DNA of 7,704 nt from Bacteroidota bacterium. Lineage in GTDB: Bacteria; Bacteroidota; Ignavibacteria; UBA10030. The stretch spans positions 1 through 7,704 of the forward strand of contig DMMN01000034.1 in NCBI GenBank assembly GCA_003453835.1, read 5' to 3'. The translations under genes and the position numbers were made by a program. The notes beneath the pieces were generated by a model, which saw only the letters and a program-made list of their open reading frames with translations, was not told the DNA's origin and searched no databases. This document shows positions 1 through 6,078 of the stretch, in pieces; the first letter of the stretch is position 1, and each line of letters starts with the position of its first letter.

Positions 1-374
1 TACGCTTCCGACTCCTCGCGCGAGGCTAACTCGATAACGCCTTCGATTCGCACTTGCCGTTCGAGCTCGCCCCAAAAGAGGAGAAGAGCCGCCCTCGGAT
101 TCACCTTCAGTTCTTCCGCCTTGCGGCTGTCGTAGTTTGTAAAGAACTGAAACCCCCGTTCATCATAATCCTTCAGCAAGACAATCCGGGCCGACGGGTA
201 TCCGTCATGGGATGTCGTGGCGAGGGTCATGGCGCTTGGCTCAAGGACATTGGACTTCAATGCTGCTTCGTACCATTCCCTGAACTGAATGAGTGGATTC
301 GAGTCGACGGTGCGTTTATCCAGCTCACGCCGCATGAATTCTCTCCTAAGTTTGGCTATCGACTCGTCAAGCAT
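1..374 (-). CDS. pdxH: Pyridoxamine 5'-phosphate oxidase, N-terminal part (runs off the left edge)
   Basis: This FMN enzyme oxidises pyridoxamine or pyridoxine 5'-phosphate to pyridoxal 5'-phosphate with O2 in the cytoplasm, the last step of vitamin B6 synthesis and salvage. The 124 complete residues visible match the family from its N-terminus. IAKLRREF (6-13) corresponds to the N-terminal substrate-contact segment (IAHLRREY in E. coli). SARIVLLKDYDERGFQFFTN (61-80) carries the FMN-binding R-x-V-L-L-K core. SRKAEELKVNPRAALLLFW (83-101) and ERQVRIEG (105-112) follow in family order. Family members are about 210-220 aa, so roughly 40% is missing to the left. The start at 374 is preferred because it keeps the conserved LRRE segment and has GGGGAG 6 nt upstream. 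The gene is divergent from lptF. Recognised from memory of the E. coli protein; very sure of the family. Confidence 0.95.
   Translation of the reverse strand, partial: MLDESIAKLRREFMRRELDKRTVDSNPLIQFREWYEAALKSNVLEPSAMTLATTSHDGYPSARIVLLKDYDERGFQFFTNYDSRKAEELKVNPRAALLLFWGELERQVRIEGVIELASREESEA
343..347 (-). promoter_or_regulatory. Internal Shine-Dalgarno-like site before a second in-frame ATG of pdxH
   Basis: AGGAG lies 7 nt before an in-frame ATG at 335 (Met14 of pdxH). Starting there would delete the conserved LRREF segment, so the upstream start at 374, with GGGGAG at 381-386, is preferred. Both sites look usable by sequence alone. Confidence 0.35.
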
Positions 375-418
375 AGCTCACTCCCCTTTTGTGTGATGTC
401 GTGCCATCGTGGGGAGTT

Positions 419-447
419 AAGATACAGAATGGCCGAACTCCATGCAA
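419..447 (-). promoter_or_regulatory. Promoter candidate for pdxH
   Basis: On the minus strand TTGCAT (442-447) is followed by a 17-nt spacer and TATCTT (419-424). In Bacteroidota terms this reads CTTG-N20-TATCTT, near the TTTG/TAnnTTTG consensus. The predicted transcript would start near 412, giving a leader of about 38 nt with GGGGAG just before the ATG. The same layout occurs in the lptF promoter candidate and in the one at 7432-7460. Prediction by eye only. Confidence 0.45.
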
Positions 448-471
448 GATTGATGAGTGCTTTCGAGCATC

Positions 472-500
472 TTGTAATAGGGTGACATTCTGAGTATATT
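472..500 (+). promoter_or_regulatory. Promoter candidate for lptF-lptG
   Basis: TTGTAA (472-477), a 17-nt spacer and TATATT (495-500) make a good -35/-10 pair. TATATTTT also fits 7 of 8 positions of the Bacteroidota TAnnTTTG element, with CTTG 20 nt upstream. The expected start of transcription is about 507, only a few bases before the ATG at 510. It is back to back with the pdxH promoter candidate, with 24 bp between the two -35 boxes. Confidence 0.55.
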
Positions 501-509
501 TTCCCGTCA

Positions 510-1874
510 ATGATCATCTTGTGGCGACATATTCTCAGGGCGCACGTGGCACCGTTTCTGTTTTCCGCGTCCGTGCTCGTATTCATCTTTCTCCTGCAGT
601 TCATCATGCAGAAGCTCGATCAGCTCGCAGGGAAGGGCCTGAGTGCCGGCGTCATCGCCGAGCTTGTCGTCATGAGTCTCGCCTGGATGGTCGTTCTTGC
701 CGTGCCGATGGCCGTTCTCGTTGCGACGCTCATGGCGTTCGGAGGGATGTCGTCGAGTAACGAGATTACGGCGATGCGCGCAGGAGGAGTCAGTCTCTAC
801 CGGATGGTCGCTCCCGTGGTCGTTGCATCGATCATCGTCTGCGTCCTGCTCATCCAATTCAACAATCATGTCCTACCCGACGCCAACCACCGGGCGAAAA
901 TCCTGCTCACCGACATCTATCGAAAGAAACCGACTTTCTCGCTTATGCCCGGTTTGTTCTCTCAGGAAATTCAGGGATACAGCATCTTGGTGAGGAAGAC
1001 GTTTGAGCATTCAAATGAGCTGGAGGGCGTTACGATCTTCGACTACACAAACAGCAGTCTTACGACGACCGTCACCGCGAAAAAAGGAAGAGTCTCGTTC
1101 TCCCCCGACTACCGCAAGTTGATCATGGATCTATCTGACGGCGAGATCCATGAGGTCAACAACGTGAGCCTTGACCAGTATCGAAGGATCCGGTTCGAGA
1201 AGCACCGAATCGCGATGGCCGCAGAGGGATTCGATTTCCAACGATCACAAGCGAGCGCGTTCACTCGTGGCGACCGGGAACTGAGCGCGCAAGCTATGCA
1301 ATCAATTGTGGACAGCCTGCGCGCGTCGCAGAAGGAATCACAAGAACGAATCGCTTCCCTTCAGAAGCAAGATCTCGACGGTATTTTCCTGTTCGACAAG
1401 AGGCGAGGCGTCGAGAGGCAGCCGGGAACCGACGCGACATTTGCCGCTTTGACCCGCACCACGGTCCTGAAGAATGCGATCGAGAGTGAGTTCAACAGGA
1501 TCGATTATCTCGGACGGCAGATTCACGAGTATCTCGTTGAAATCCACAAGAAGTACTCCATTCCGGTGGCGTGCATCGTCTTCGTGCTAATCGGTGCGCC
1601 GCTCGGCATCATGGCGCGCAGGGGAACGTTCGGGGTCGCCGCAAGCCTGAGCCTGGGATTCTTCCTTCTGTACTGGGCCTGCCTCATCGGGGGCGAAAAG
1701 CTCGCCGACCGCGGCTTCATTCAGCCTTGGTTCGGGATGTGGGCGGCGAACATCCTCATTGGACTCCTCGGCTTTTATCTGACGTTCAGGATGGCCCGTG
1801 AGAACCTGAGCATCGACTGGTCGCTCTTCACCCGACTCGTACCGAAACAATGGCGCCTGGAGGAGCAACCATGA
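510..1874 (+). CDS. lptF: LptF-type LPS export permease (YjgP/YjgQ family), first gene of the pair
   Basis: This is a transmembrane subunit of the LptB2FG ABC transporter, which extracts LPS from the inner membrane and feeds it to the LptC/LptA bridge. The 454 residues show the family layout. Three N-terminal membrane helices lie at about 15-36, 47-77 and 97-117. A large periplasmic beta-rich region follows (about 120-240), and three C-terminal helices lie at about 350-369, 373-394 and 405-427. NEITAMRAGGVSLYR (84-98), after TM2, is the conserved coupling-helix region that contacts the LptB ATPase. HKKYSIPVACIVFVLIGAPLG (346-366) is the conserved start of TM4. A charged, probably helical stretch (about 250-345) makes it longer than E. 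coli LptF (about 366 aa), as is common in Bacteroidota. The ATG at 510 is the first in frame after a stop at 483-485, but no SD is visible. The F versus G assignment rests on gene order only. Confidence 0.88.
   Translation: MIILWRHILRAHVAPFLFSASVLVFIFLLQFIMQKLDQLAGKGLSAGVIAELVVMSLAWMVVLAVPMAVLVATLMAFGGMSSSNEITAMRAGGVSLYRMVAPVVVASIIVCVLLIQFNNHVLPDANHRAKILLTDIYRKKPTFSLMPGLFSQEIQGYSILVRKTFEHSNELEGVTIFDYTNSSLTTTVTAKKGRVSFSPDYRKLIMDLSDGEIHEVNNVSLDQYRRIRFEKHRIAMAAEGFDFQRSQASAFTRGDRELSAQAMQSIVDSLRASQKESQERIASLQKQDLDGIFLFDKRRGVERQPGTDATFAALTRTTVLKNAIESEFNRIDYLGRQIHEYLVEIHKKYSIPVACIVFVLIGAPLGIMARRGTFGVAASLSLGFFLLYWACLIGGEKLADRGFIQPWFGMWAANILIGLLGFYLTFRMARENLSIDWSLFTRLVPKQWRLEEQP
1859..1865 (+). promoter_or_regulatory. 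Ribosome binding site that fixes the lptG start
   Basis: GGAGGAG lies 5 nt before the ATG at 1871, inside the last codons of lptF. It identifies 1871 as the start rather than the in-frame ATG at 1850, which has no SD and would add seven residues before the conserved MKILDRYI N-terminus. With the ATGA stop/start overlap it suggests translational coupling. Confidence 0.8.
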
Positions 1875-2986
1875 AGATCCTCGATCGGTACATCATCCGC
1901 CAGTTCCTCGCTGTGTTCTCCTTCGGCCTGCTGGCGTTCCTCCTCGTCTTTCTTGTCATTGATATGATGGAGAAGCTGGACGACTTTATCGACGCGAGCG
2001 TGCCCATCGAGACCGTCGTCGAGTACTATGTTGCGTTCACTCCCGAGATCATCAAGCTGATGACTCCCGTTGCGCTGCTCCTTGCGGCCTTGTTCGTTAC
2101 CGGTCGCCTGTCGAATCAAAACGAGCTCGCCGCAATCAAGTCAAGCGGAGTGAGCCTGTACCGAATCCTCCTCCCGTTCCTCTCCGTCTCGCTGATCGTT
2201 TCGGCGATCTCGATCTACTTCAATGGATGGTTGGTTCCGTACGCCAATCAACAGAAGTTCGCCGTCGAGCGTACCCACCTGCATCGTTCGGGAAGTGACG
2301 TCTCCCGCTTCAACATTTTTTTTCAGGAGGGTCGCACTCGGCTGATCTCCATCAACTACTATGACGGCCAGGCGAAGACGGCCTCGCGCGTCAGTATTCA
2401 GGAATTTGCCGATTCGAATCTGACCATTCTTGTTCGGCGATACGACGCTCAGCAGATGTCATGGCTTCCGCTGAATGGGGTAAGCATGTCTTCCCCCTCG
2501 AAAGAGGGGTGGATCCTCGAGCGCGGGACCATTCGCGAGTTCCATCGATCACACCAAGACAGCCTCTCGACGTTTGACCGACGGCAGATCGGAAAACTCG
2601 CTGTCACGCCGGCAGATATGGAGAAGAAACAACGGAAGCCGGACGAGATGGACTACACGGAATTGAAGCAATTCATCGAGAACCAACGGGCTGCGGGGCA
2701 GGACGTGAACCGCTGGCTGGTGGATTTCCACAGCAAGATCGCGTTTCCGTTTGCCGGCGTCATTGTCGTGCTCTTCGGTGTTCCCTTCGGCTCGATCAAG
2801 CGCCGGGCGGGAGTCGCTCTGAACTTCGGAATCTGCGTCGCCGTTACCTTTACGTACCTCGCCTTCATGAAAATGAGTCACGTCTTCGGATACAACGGAG
2901 ATCTGAACGCGCTCCTGACTGCGTGGCTGGCAAATCTGATCTTCCTCTCACTCGGGATCATCAACCTCGTCCGCGTGCAGAAGTGA
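1871..2986 (+). CDS. lptG: LptG-type LPS export permease (YjgP/YjgQ family), second gene of the pair
   Basis: This is the probable partner permease of the upstream gene in the LptB2FG LPS exporter of the inner membrane. Its 371 residues match the usual size (about 360). The N-terminus MKILDRYIIRQFLAVFSFGL is typical of the family. Helices are at about 11-31, 57-78 and 97-118, a periplasmic domain at about 120-288, and helices at about 291-308, 314-335 and 346-367. NELAAIKSSGVSLYR (84-98) is the coupling-helix segment, aligned with the same region of the upstream protein. FHSKIAFPFAGVIVVLFGVP (286-305) opens the second helix bundle. Its ATG overlaps the lptF stop by 4 bp, so the two are almost certainly one operon. 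lptA, lptB and lptC are not in the window and must lie elsewhere. The gene converges on the next one with 44 bp between stop codons. Confidence 0.9.
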   Translation: MKILDRYIIRQFLAVFSFGLLAFLLVFLVIDMMEKLDDFIDASVPIETVVEYYVAFTPEIIKLMTPVALLLAALFVTGRLSNQNELAAIKSSGVSLYRILLPFLSVSLIVSAISIYFNGWLVPYANQQKFAVERTHLHRSGSDVSRFNIFFQEGRTRLISINYYDGQAKTASRVSIQEFADSNLTILVRRYDAQQMSWLPLNGVSMSSPSKEGWILERGTIREFHRSHQDSLSTFDRRQIGKLAVTPADMEKKQRKPDEMDYTELKQFIENQRAAGQDVNRWLVDFHSKIAFPFAGVIVVLFGVPFGSIKRRAGVALNFGICVAVTFTYLAFMKMSHVFGYNGDLNALLTAWLANLIFLSLGIINLVRVQK

Positions 2987-3030
2987 TGCCCGTGCCTTCT
3001 CCGTGACAATTCCGGACGTCCGACGCCGGA

Positions 3031-5868
3031 TCATCTTACGTACAACATTTTTCTCGTCGCTTCCTTCCCGCCATAACTCAATCGCGCAAAATAGACTCCG
3101 GTCGGAAGCCCGTCGGCCTCGAAAAGCACCCGATGGCGCTTTCCACCTTCGATGAATCCGTCGAACAGCACGGCCACTTGCTGACCTATGAGATTGTAAA
3201 TCTTTAGAGCCACATGGCCGGGATCGGGAACGGTGAATTCGATCGTCGTTGAGATCTTTCCGTTGTTGACGGAACCGGCGCCGGCCGAGAATGGATTGGG
3301 GAAATTCTGAGCAAGCTGAAACGTCGCCGCTTCTGCCCGCGCCCCACCGATTGAAGTGGGCGTATCGAACCAAACATCGACCTCATCAAAAACGGCCGGA
3401 GAAAGCGGAGCGTGGTCGTACGAAACCAGCTCCACTCGGACATTTGCCGGGCCCGGACCAACGCTCCGGATGGACACGGTGTCGCTTACTCCTATTCCTC
3501 GAAGAAGCCCGTTGAGGGTCACGCGATAATGTCCCCCTTTGGTGCCCGGTGGCGCGACCGTGGAATCCGGACTGAGCATGAAATTCGTAGCCTTTACTTT
3601 CACTACGAAGCTTGCAGCTCTGATTGTATCGTTACCGGAGGGCCGCTCGAGCATAACCGACGGAGCGTTCGCAGGCACCCGAAGCCAGATCTCATCGAAG
3701 ACTCTGGGTGAGAGCGATGAGCCGTCGTTGCTTACCAGCTCGGCTCGCACCCGTCGCAATCCGGAATCCAGCCGCGTCACCGTGGTCATCGTATCATAGG
3801 CCGCGTGGTGAAACGCATCATCCAGAAAAACGCCATAGTGCCCCTCTCCCGGCACCGGATTCCGGTTCGAGTTGCGGACCAGCCGGAAATGCGTTGGCTT
3901 CACTCCCATCATCAGACTGGAAGAAAAATTCTCCAGGTACATCGATCCCCCGGGGGTCAACTCTACCCGAGGAGCCTGATCGGAGATCGTCACAGAGACG
4001 GAATCGATCACAGGAGGAGAAAGAGGGGAGTGATCGTTGTTCACCAACTCGATCCGGAGAGAGTGCGGCCCCGATGTCAAGCGGGTCGCGGCCACCTGAT
4101 CCCGGAAATCAAACCGCTGGGGGATACCATCGACAGAAAGGACGAGATGCCCTTTTCCTTTCTCATTCGTTTCTCCGATTGCAGATGAATCAAAGACAAA
4201 ATTGGATTTCGTCAGCGACAACATGACGGCGCTGGAGTTCACTATTTGATTGGCAACCGGCGACGTGATGCGAACCGAACGAAACACGAGCGTCATGAAA
4301 TGACGTGTGCTTGAGTACGCACTTGACCCTCCAACGTTTTGCGCGCTCACTCTCCAATAATATCCGGTCCCCGGAAGAAGAGGTCCAATCTGCCTCGAAG
4401 TGTCCGGCATGAAAGGCGCATCAATGAGAATTGATGAGAAGAGCGAATCACGTGCGAGCTGAAGCCGGTACGTCTCGGCTCCGGACGATGGACTCCACTT
4501 GAGCACGAGCGTGGTCGGCTGGTCCGTCGCCCCTGGAGCCGGTGAGACAAGCTCCGGTACAGCGGGCGCGGCAAGGATGGTCTTGAAATTCCACGTCGGC
4601 GAAGCAAAGCCTCGGCCTCCCCTGTTCTTCGCGCTGACTCTCCAATAGTATCGCGTGTCGTTCGACAGTGGTCCTACTTGCCGAACGGTATCTGTAAGCG
4701 TCGAGTCGTTGAAAACCAAGATGCGGAAAGAGGTATCGGGAGACATCTGAAGCCAATATGTGTCGGCAGAAGACGGCTTGTTCCAGCGAAGGATCAGCCG
4801 CAACGGCTGATTCATAGATCCATCCAACGGCTCAAGGAGCACTGGTGCCGGTGGAGGGGCTACCACGGTGGTGAAGTTCCAGGGGACTGAGAAACCGCCG
4901 GTGCCGGCGACGTTCGTTCCCTGCACTCGCCAATAGTACGTTGTGCTGTTGGCTAGCGGGCCAACCGACCTCGTGGTGTCGGTGATCGTGGAGTCGTCTT
5001 CAATCACCGAGCCAAAAAGCGAATCGGCGGCGAGTTGCACGCGATACGACCCTGCCGTCGCCACTCCGTGCCACGTGAGAATGGAATGCGTAGGTTGGTC
5101 GATAGACCGATTGGCCGGCCAGGCCGCCACCGGGGTTGGCGGGGGAACAAGCGCCAGGATCGAGTCACGAACGCCCGCGTTTGCACTTCCGGGGGAACCA
5201 TACGAGGCCGTATCGACAACAAAGGACGCTCCGCTGTCATTGTTGCTGAATCCGGCATACGTTCTCTGGTCGGATGGAACAAATCGAGCTCCGCTGTTGG
5301 ATCCGAGGTTGTTTCCCGAGTTGATATTGTCGCTGGTGGTAGAGGCGAGATCATCCCCCCATGTAGCCCCAACGATGTACGAGCTGTTGGAGCCGCAGAG
5401 AATCTGATCGATAAGCATCCCGTTGCTGCGCGCCCCGGCATAGAGTTGCAGATTCTCTGAGGTCGAGATGTCGAGCGCCCCCGATCTGGCCACGCCGGGA
5501 GTTGACGACTTGATAATGATTCTGCGCGGCGTCGAATCCACCAGGGATGTATCTTCGACAAGGGAGCTTAGGTTCGAAGCTGGAGTTGTCAGCTCAATGA
5601 CGACGTAGGAACCGCGCGGTAGCGAGGAAAGGTAGAGGCGATTCGGGAGCGTGTAGTCCCCTTCCGACGATCCTCCACTTCCGGCTCGTGTTCCAACGTC
5701 GGAGAGCGTCCATCCTCGAAGATCGACCGCGTTTCCCACGACCAGGAGCTCGACATACTCTTTGCCCGCAGCCGGATTGACGACGAACTCGTTAATGACG
5801 ACACTGTTTTCGTTCTGGGCCCGAGCCGAGCAGGCGATGAACGCGATCATCAGCGCTATCGGTTTCAT
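3031..5868 (-). CDS. Secreted multidomain surface protein: lamin-tail-like domain, 3 FN3-like repeats, 3 further repeats, T9SS type A sorting domain
   Basis: This is probably exported by Sec and then T9SS to the cell surface or medium; the biological role is not recognised. Of 945 residues, 1-17 form a short signal peptide (cleavage likely ARA|Q). Residues 20 to about 235 begin VVINEFVVNPAAGKEYVELL and continue with DLRGWTLSDVG, typical of lamin-tail (LTD) domains. Three fibronectin-III-like repeats follow at about 243-528, each with QP, a W-x-x-x-x-x-A-x-x-Y core and YYWRV. Three unassigned repeats of 103 residues span 531-834. Residues 850-945 are a type A sorting domain with QNFPNPF (854-860), a VALKIYNLIGQQVAVL strand and the ending RKMLYVR. 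The start at 5868 has GGAGGT 4 nt upstream. The gene lies 102 bp after another T9SS cargo gene on the same strand, so co-transcription is possible. No enzymatic domain is visible; an adhesive or scaffold role is inference. Confidence 0.9.
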   Translation of the reverse strand: MKPIALMIAFIACSARAQNENSVVINEFVVNPAAGKEYVELLVVGNAVDLRGWTLSDVGTRAGSGGSSEGDYTLPNRLYLSSLPRGSYVVIELTTPASNLSSLVEDTSLVDSTPRRIIIKSSTPGVARSGALDISTSENLQLYAGARSNGMLIDQILCGSNSSYIVGATWGDDLASTTSDNINSGNNLGSNSGARFVPSDQRTYAGFSNNDSGASFVVDTASYGSPGSANAGVRDSILALVPPPTPVAAWPANRSIDQPTHSILTWHGVATAGSYRVQLAADSLFGSVIEDDSTITDTTRSVGPLANSTTYYWRVQGTNVAGTGGFSVPWNFTTVVAPPPAPVLLEPLDGSMNQPLRLILRWNKPSSADTYWLQMSPDTSFRILVFNDSTLTDTVRQVGPLSNDTRYYWRVSAKNRGGRGFASPTWNFKTILAAPAVPELVSPAPGATDQPTTLVLKWSPSSGAETYRLQLARDSLFSSILIDAPFMPDTSRQIGPLLPGTGYYWRVSAQNVGGSSAYSSTRHFMTLVFRSVRITSPVANQIVNSSAVMLSLTKSNFVFDSSAIGETNEKGKGHLVLSVDGIPQRFDFRDQVAATRLTSGPHSLRIELVNNDHSPLSPPVIDSVSVTISDQAPRVELTPGGSMYLENFSSSLMMGVKPTHFRLVRNSNRNPVPGEGHYGVFLDDAFHHAAYDTMTTVTRLDSGLRRVRAELVSNDGSSLSPRVFDEIWLRVPANAPSVMLERPSGNDTIRAASFVVKVKATNFMLSPDSTVAPPGTKGGHYRVTLNGLLRGIGVSDTVSIRSVGPGPANVRVELVSYDHAPLSPAVFDEVDVWFDTPTSIGGARAEAATFQLAQNFPNPFSAGAGSVNNGKISTTIEFTVPDPGHVALKIYNLIGQQVAVLFDGFIEGGKRHRVLFEADGLPTGVYFARLSYGGKEATRKMLYVR
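3367..4278 (-). repeat. Three tandem 103-residue (309-bp) protein repeats
   Basis: Residues 531-834 of the 945-aa protein hold three diverged copies with an exact 103-residue period. Landmarks recur without gaps: V532/635/738, the His of the G-H motif H574/677/780, the Glu of ELV E607/710/813, D612/715/818 and L-S-P at 616/719/822. Each copy has an F, then G-x-GH (GGH in the third copy), then ELV(N/S)xD and LSP, then (V/I)(F/I)D. I cannot assign a family with certainty; it faintly resembles DUF4399-like beta domains. Confidence 0.8.
4285..5142 (-). repeat. Three tandem 96-residue (288-bp) fibronectin-III-like repeats
   Basis: Residues about 243-528 of the 945-aa protein hold three copies with an exact 96-residue period. 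Q258/354/450 lie in the (D/N)QP motif and W313/409/505 in YYWRV. Each copy ends in N-F-x-T or H-F-M-T. This spacing and the W/YYWRV core are typical of FN3-like domains in secreted proteins of this phylum. Confidence 0.8.
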
Positions 5869-5891
5869 GCAGACCTCCGCACGTAAAGAGT

Positions 5892-5912
5892 CCTGATGCA
5901 GCGATGCTCAGG
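5892..5912 (-). other. Leader hairpin upstream of the 945-aa protein gene
   Basis: An inverted repeat CCTGA/TCAGG continues inward as GCA/TGC with one bulged base and a 4-nt loop, giving an 8-bp stem 13 nt before the SD (GGAGGT at 5873-5878). There is no T-run after it, so it is unlikely to be the terminator of the upstream gene. It may be a 5'-leader or intercistronic structure. I see no convincing promoter in the 102-bp gap. Confidence 0.3.
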
Positions 5913-5970
5913 GAAGGAGAATAGTTTATTTTCCAAGTCCTCGCGAGATAGAACTGCCGAGCACATCACG

Positions 5971-6078
5971 TCACTTCAGAATCGTCATCCTTCGTGAAAG
6001 ACTCCGTTGTCCATAGGTCATCATGACAAAGTAGATGCCGGAGCCGAGGTGCGATGCGTCGAAGGTGAGTCTGTGCAC
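5971..6078 (-). pseudogene. Out-of-frame 3' end of the upstream T9SS cargo gene (lost end of its sorting domain)
   Basis: Read in another minus-strand frame from 6078, the sequence gives VHRLTFDASHLGSGIYFVMM, then TYGQRSLSRRMTILK and a TGA at 5971-5973. This 35-residue stretch is the expected end of a type A sorting domain. It aligns with the end of the neighbouring 945-aa protein (RHRVLFEADGLPTGVYFARL, then SYGGKEATRKMLYVR). It has no start of its own, so it is the displaced tail of the gene starting at 7292. The break lies at about 6078-6087. Either the gene is truly frameshifted or the assembly lacks bases here. Confidence 0.85.

Noticed and set aside
54..485. 143-codon open frame on the plus strand
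   Set aside because: It lies antisense to clearly recognisable pdxH codons, has no family-like sequence and runs through the divergent promoter region.
507..869. 120-codon minus-strand frame opposite lptF
   Set aside because: The product is rich in His, Asp, Glu and Arg, typical of the antisense of a membrane-protein gene; lptF itself is well supported.
1850..1870. In-frame ATG at 1850 as the start of lptG
   Set aside because: There is no SD before it. The ATG at 1871 has GGAGGAG 5 nt upstream and gives the conserved MKILDRYI start.
3011..3030. Inverted repeat TCCGG/CCGGA, with an inner palindrome CGGACGTCCG, between convergent genes as a bidirectional terminator
   Set aside because: The stem is only 5 bp, the inner palindrome has no loop and neither strand has a T-tract. 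It may be a weak structure but is not supported as a terminator.
3708..4226. 172-codon plus-strand frame
   Set aside because: It is antisense to the repeat region of the 945-aa secreted protein, with low-complexity Ser/Pro/Arg content and no recognisable domain.
5004..5561. 185-codon minus-strand frame within the 945-aa gene
   Set aside because: It is an alternative frame of the lamin-tail/FN3 coding region. The chosen frame shows domains, a signal peptide and an SD; this one is Arg/Ser-rich shadow.
5932..5940. TTGGAA as a -35 box for the 945-aa protein gene
   Set aside because: No acceptable -10 lies at 16-18 nt, nor a TAnnTT at 20 nt; TATTCT is only 7 nt away.
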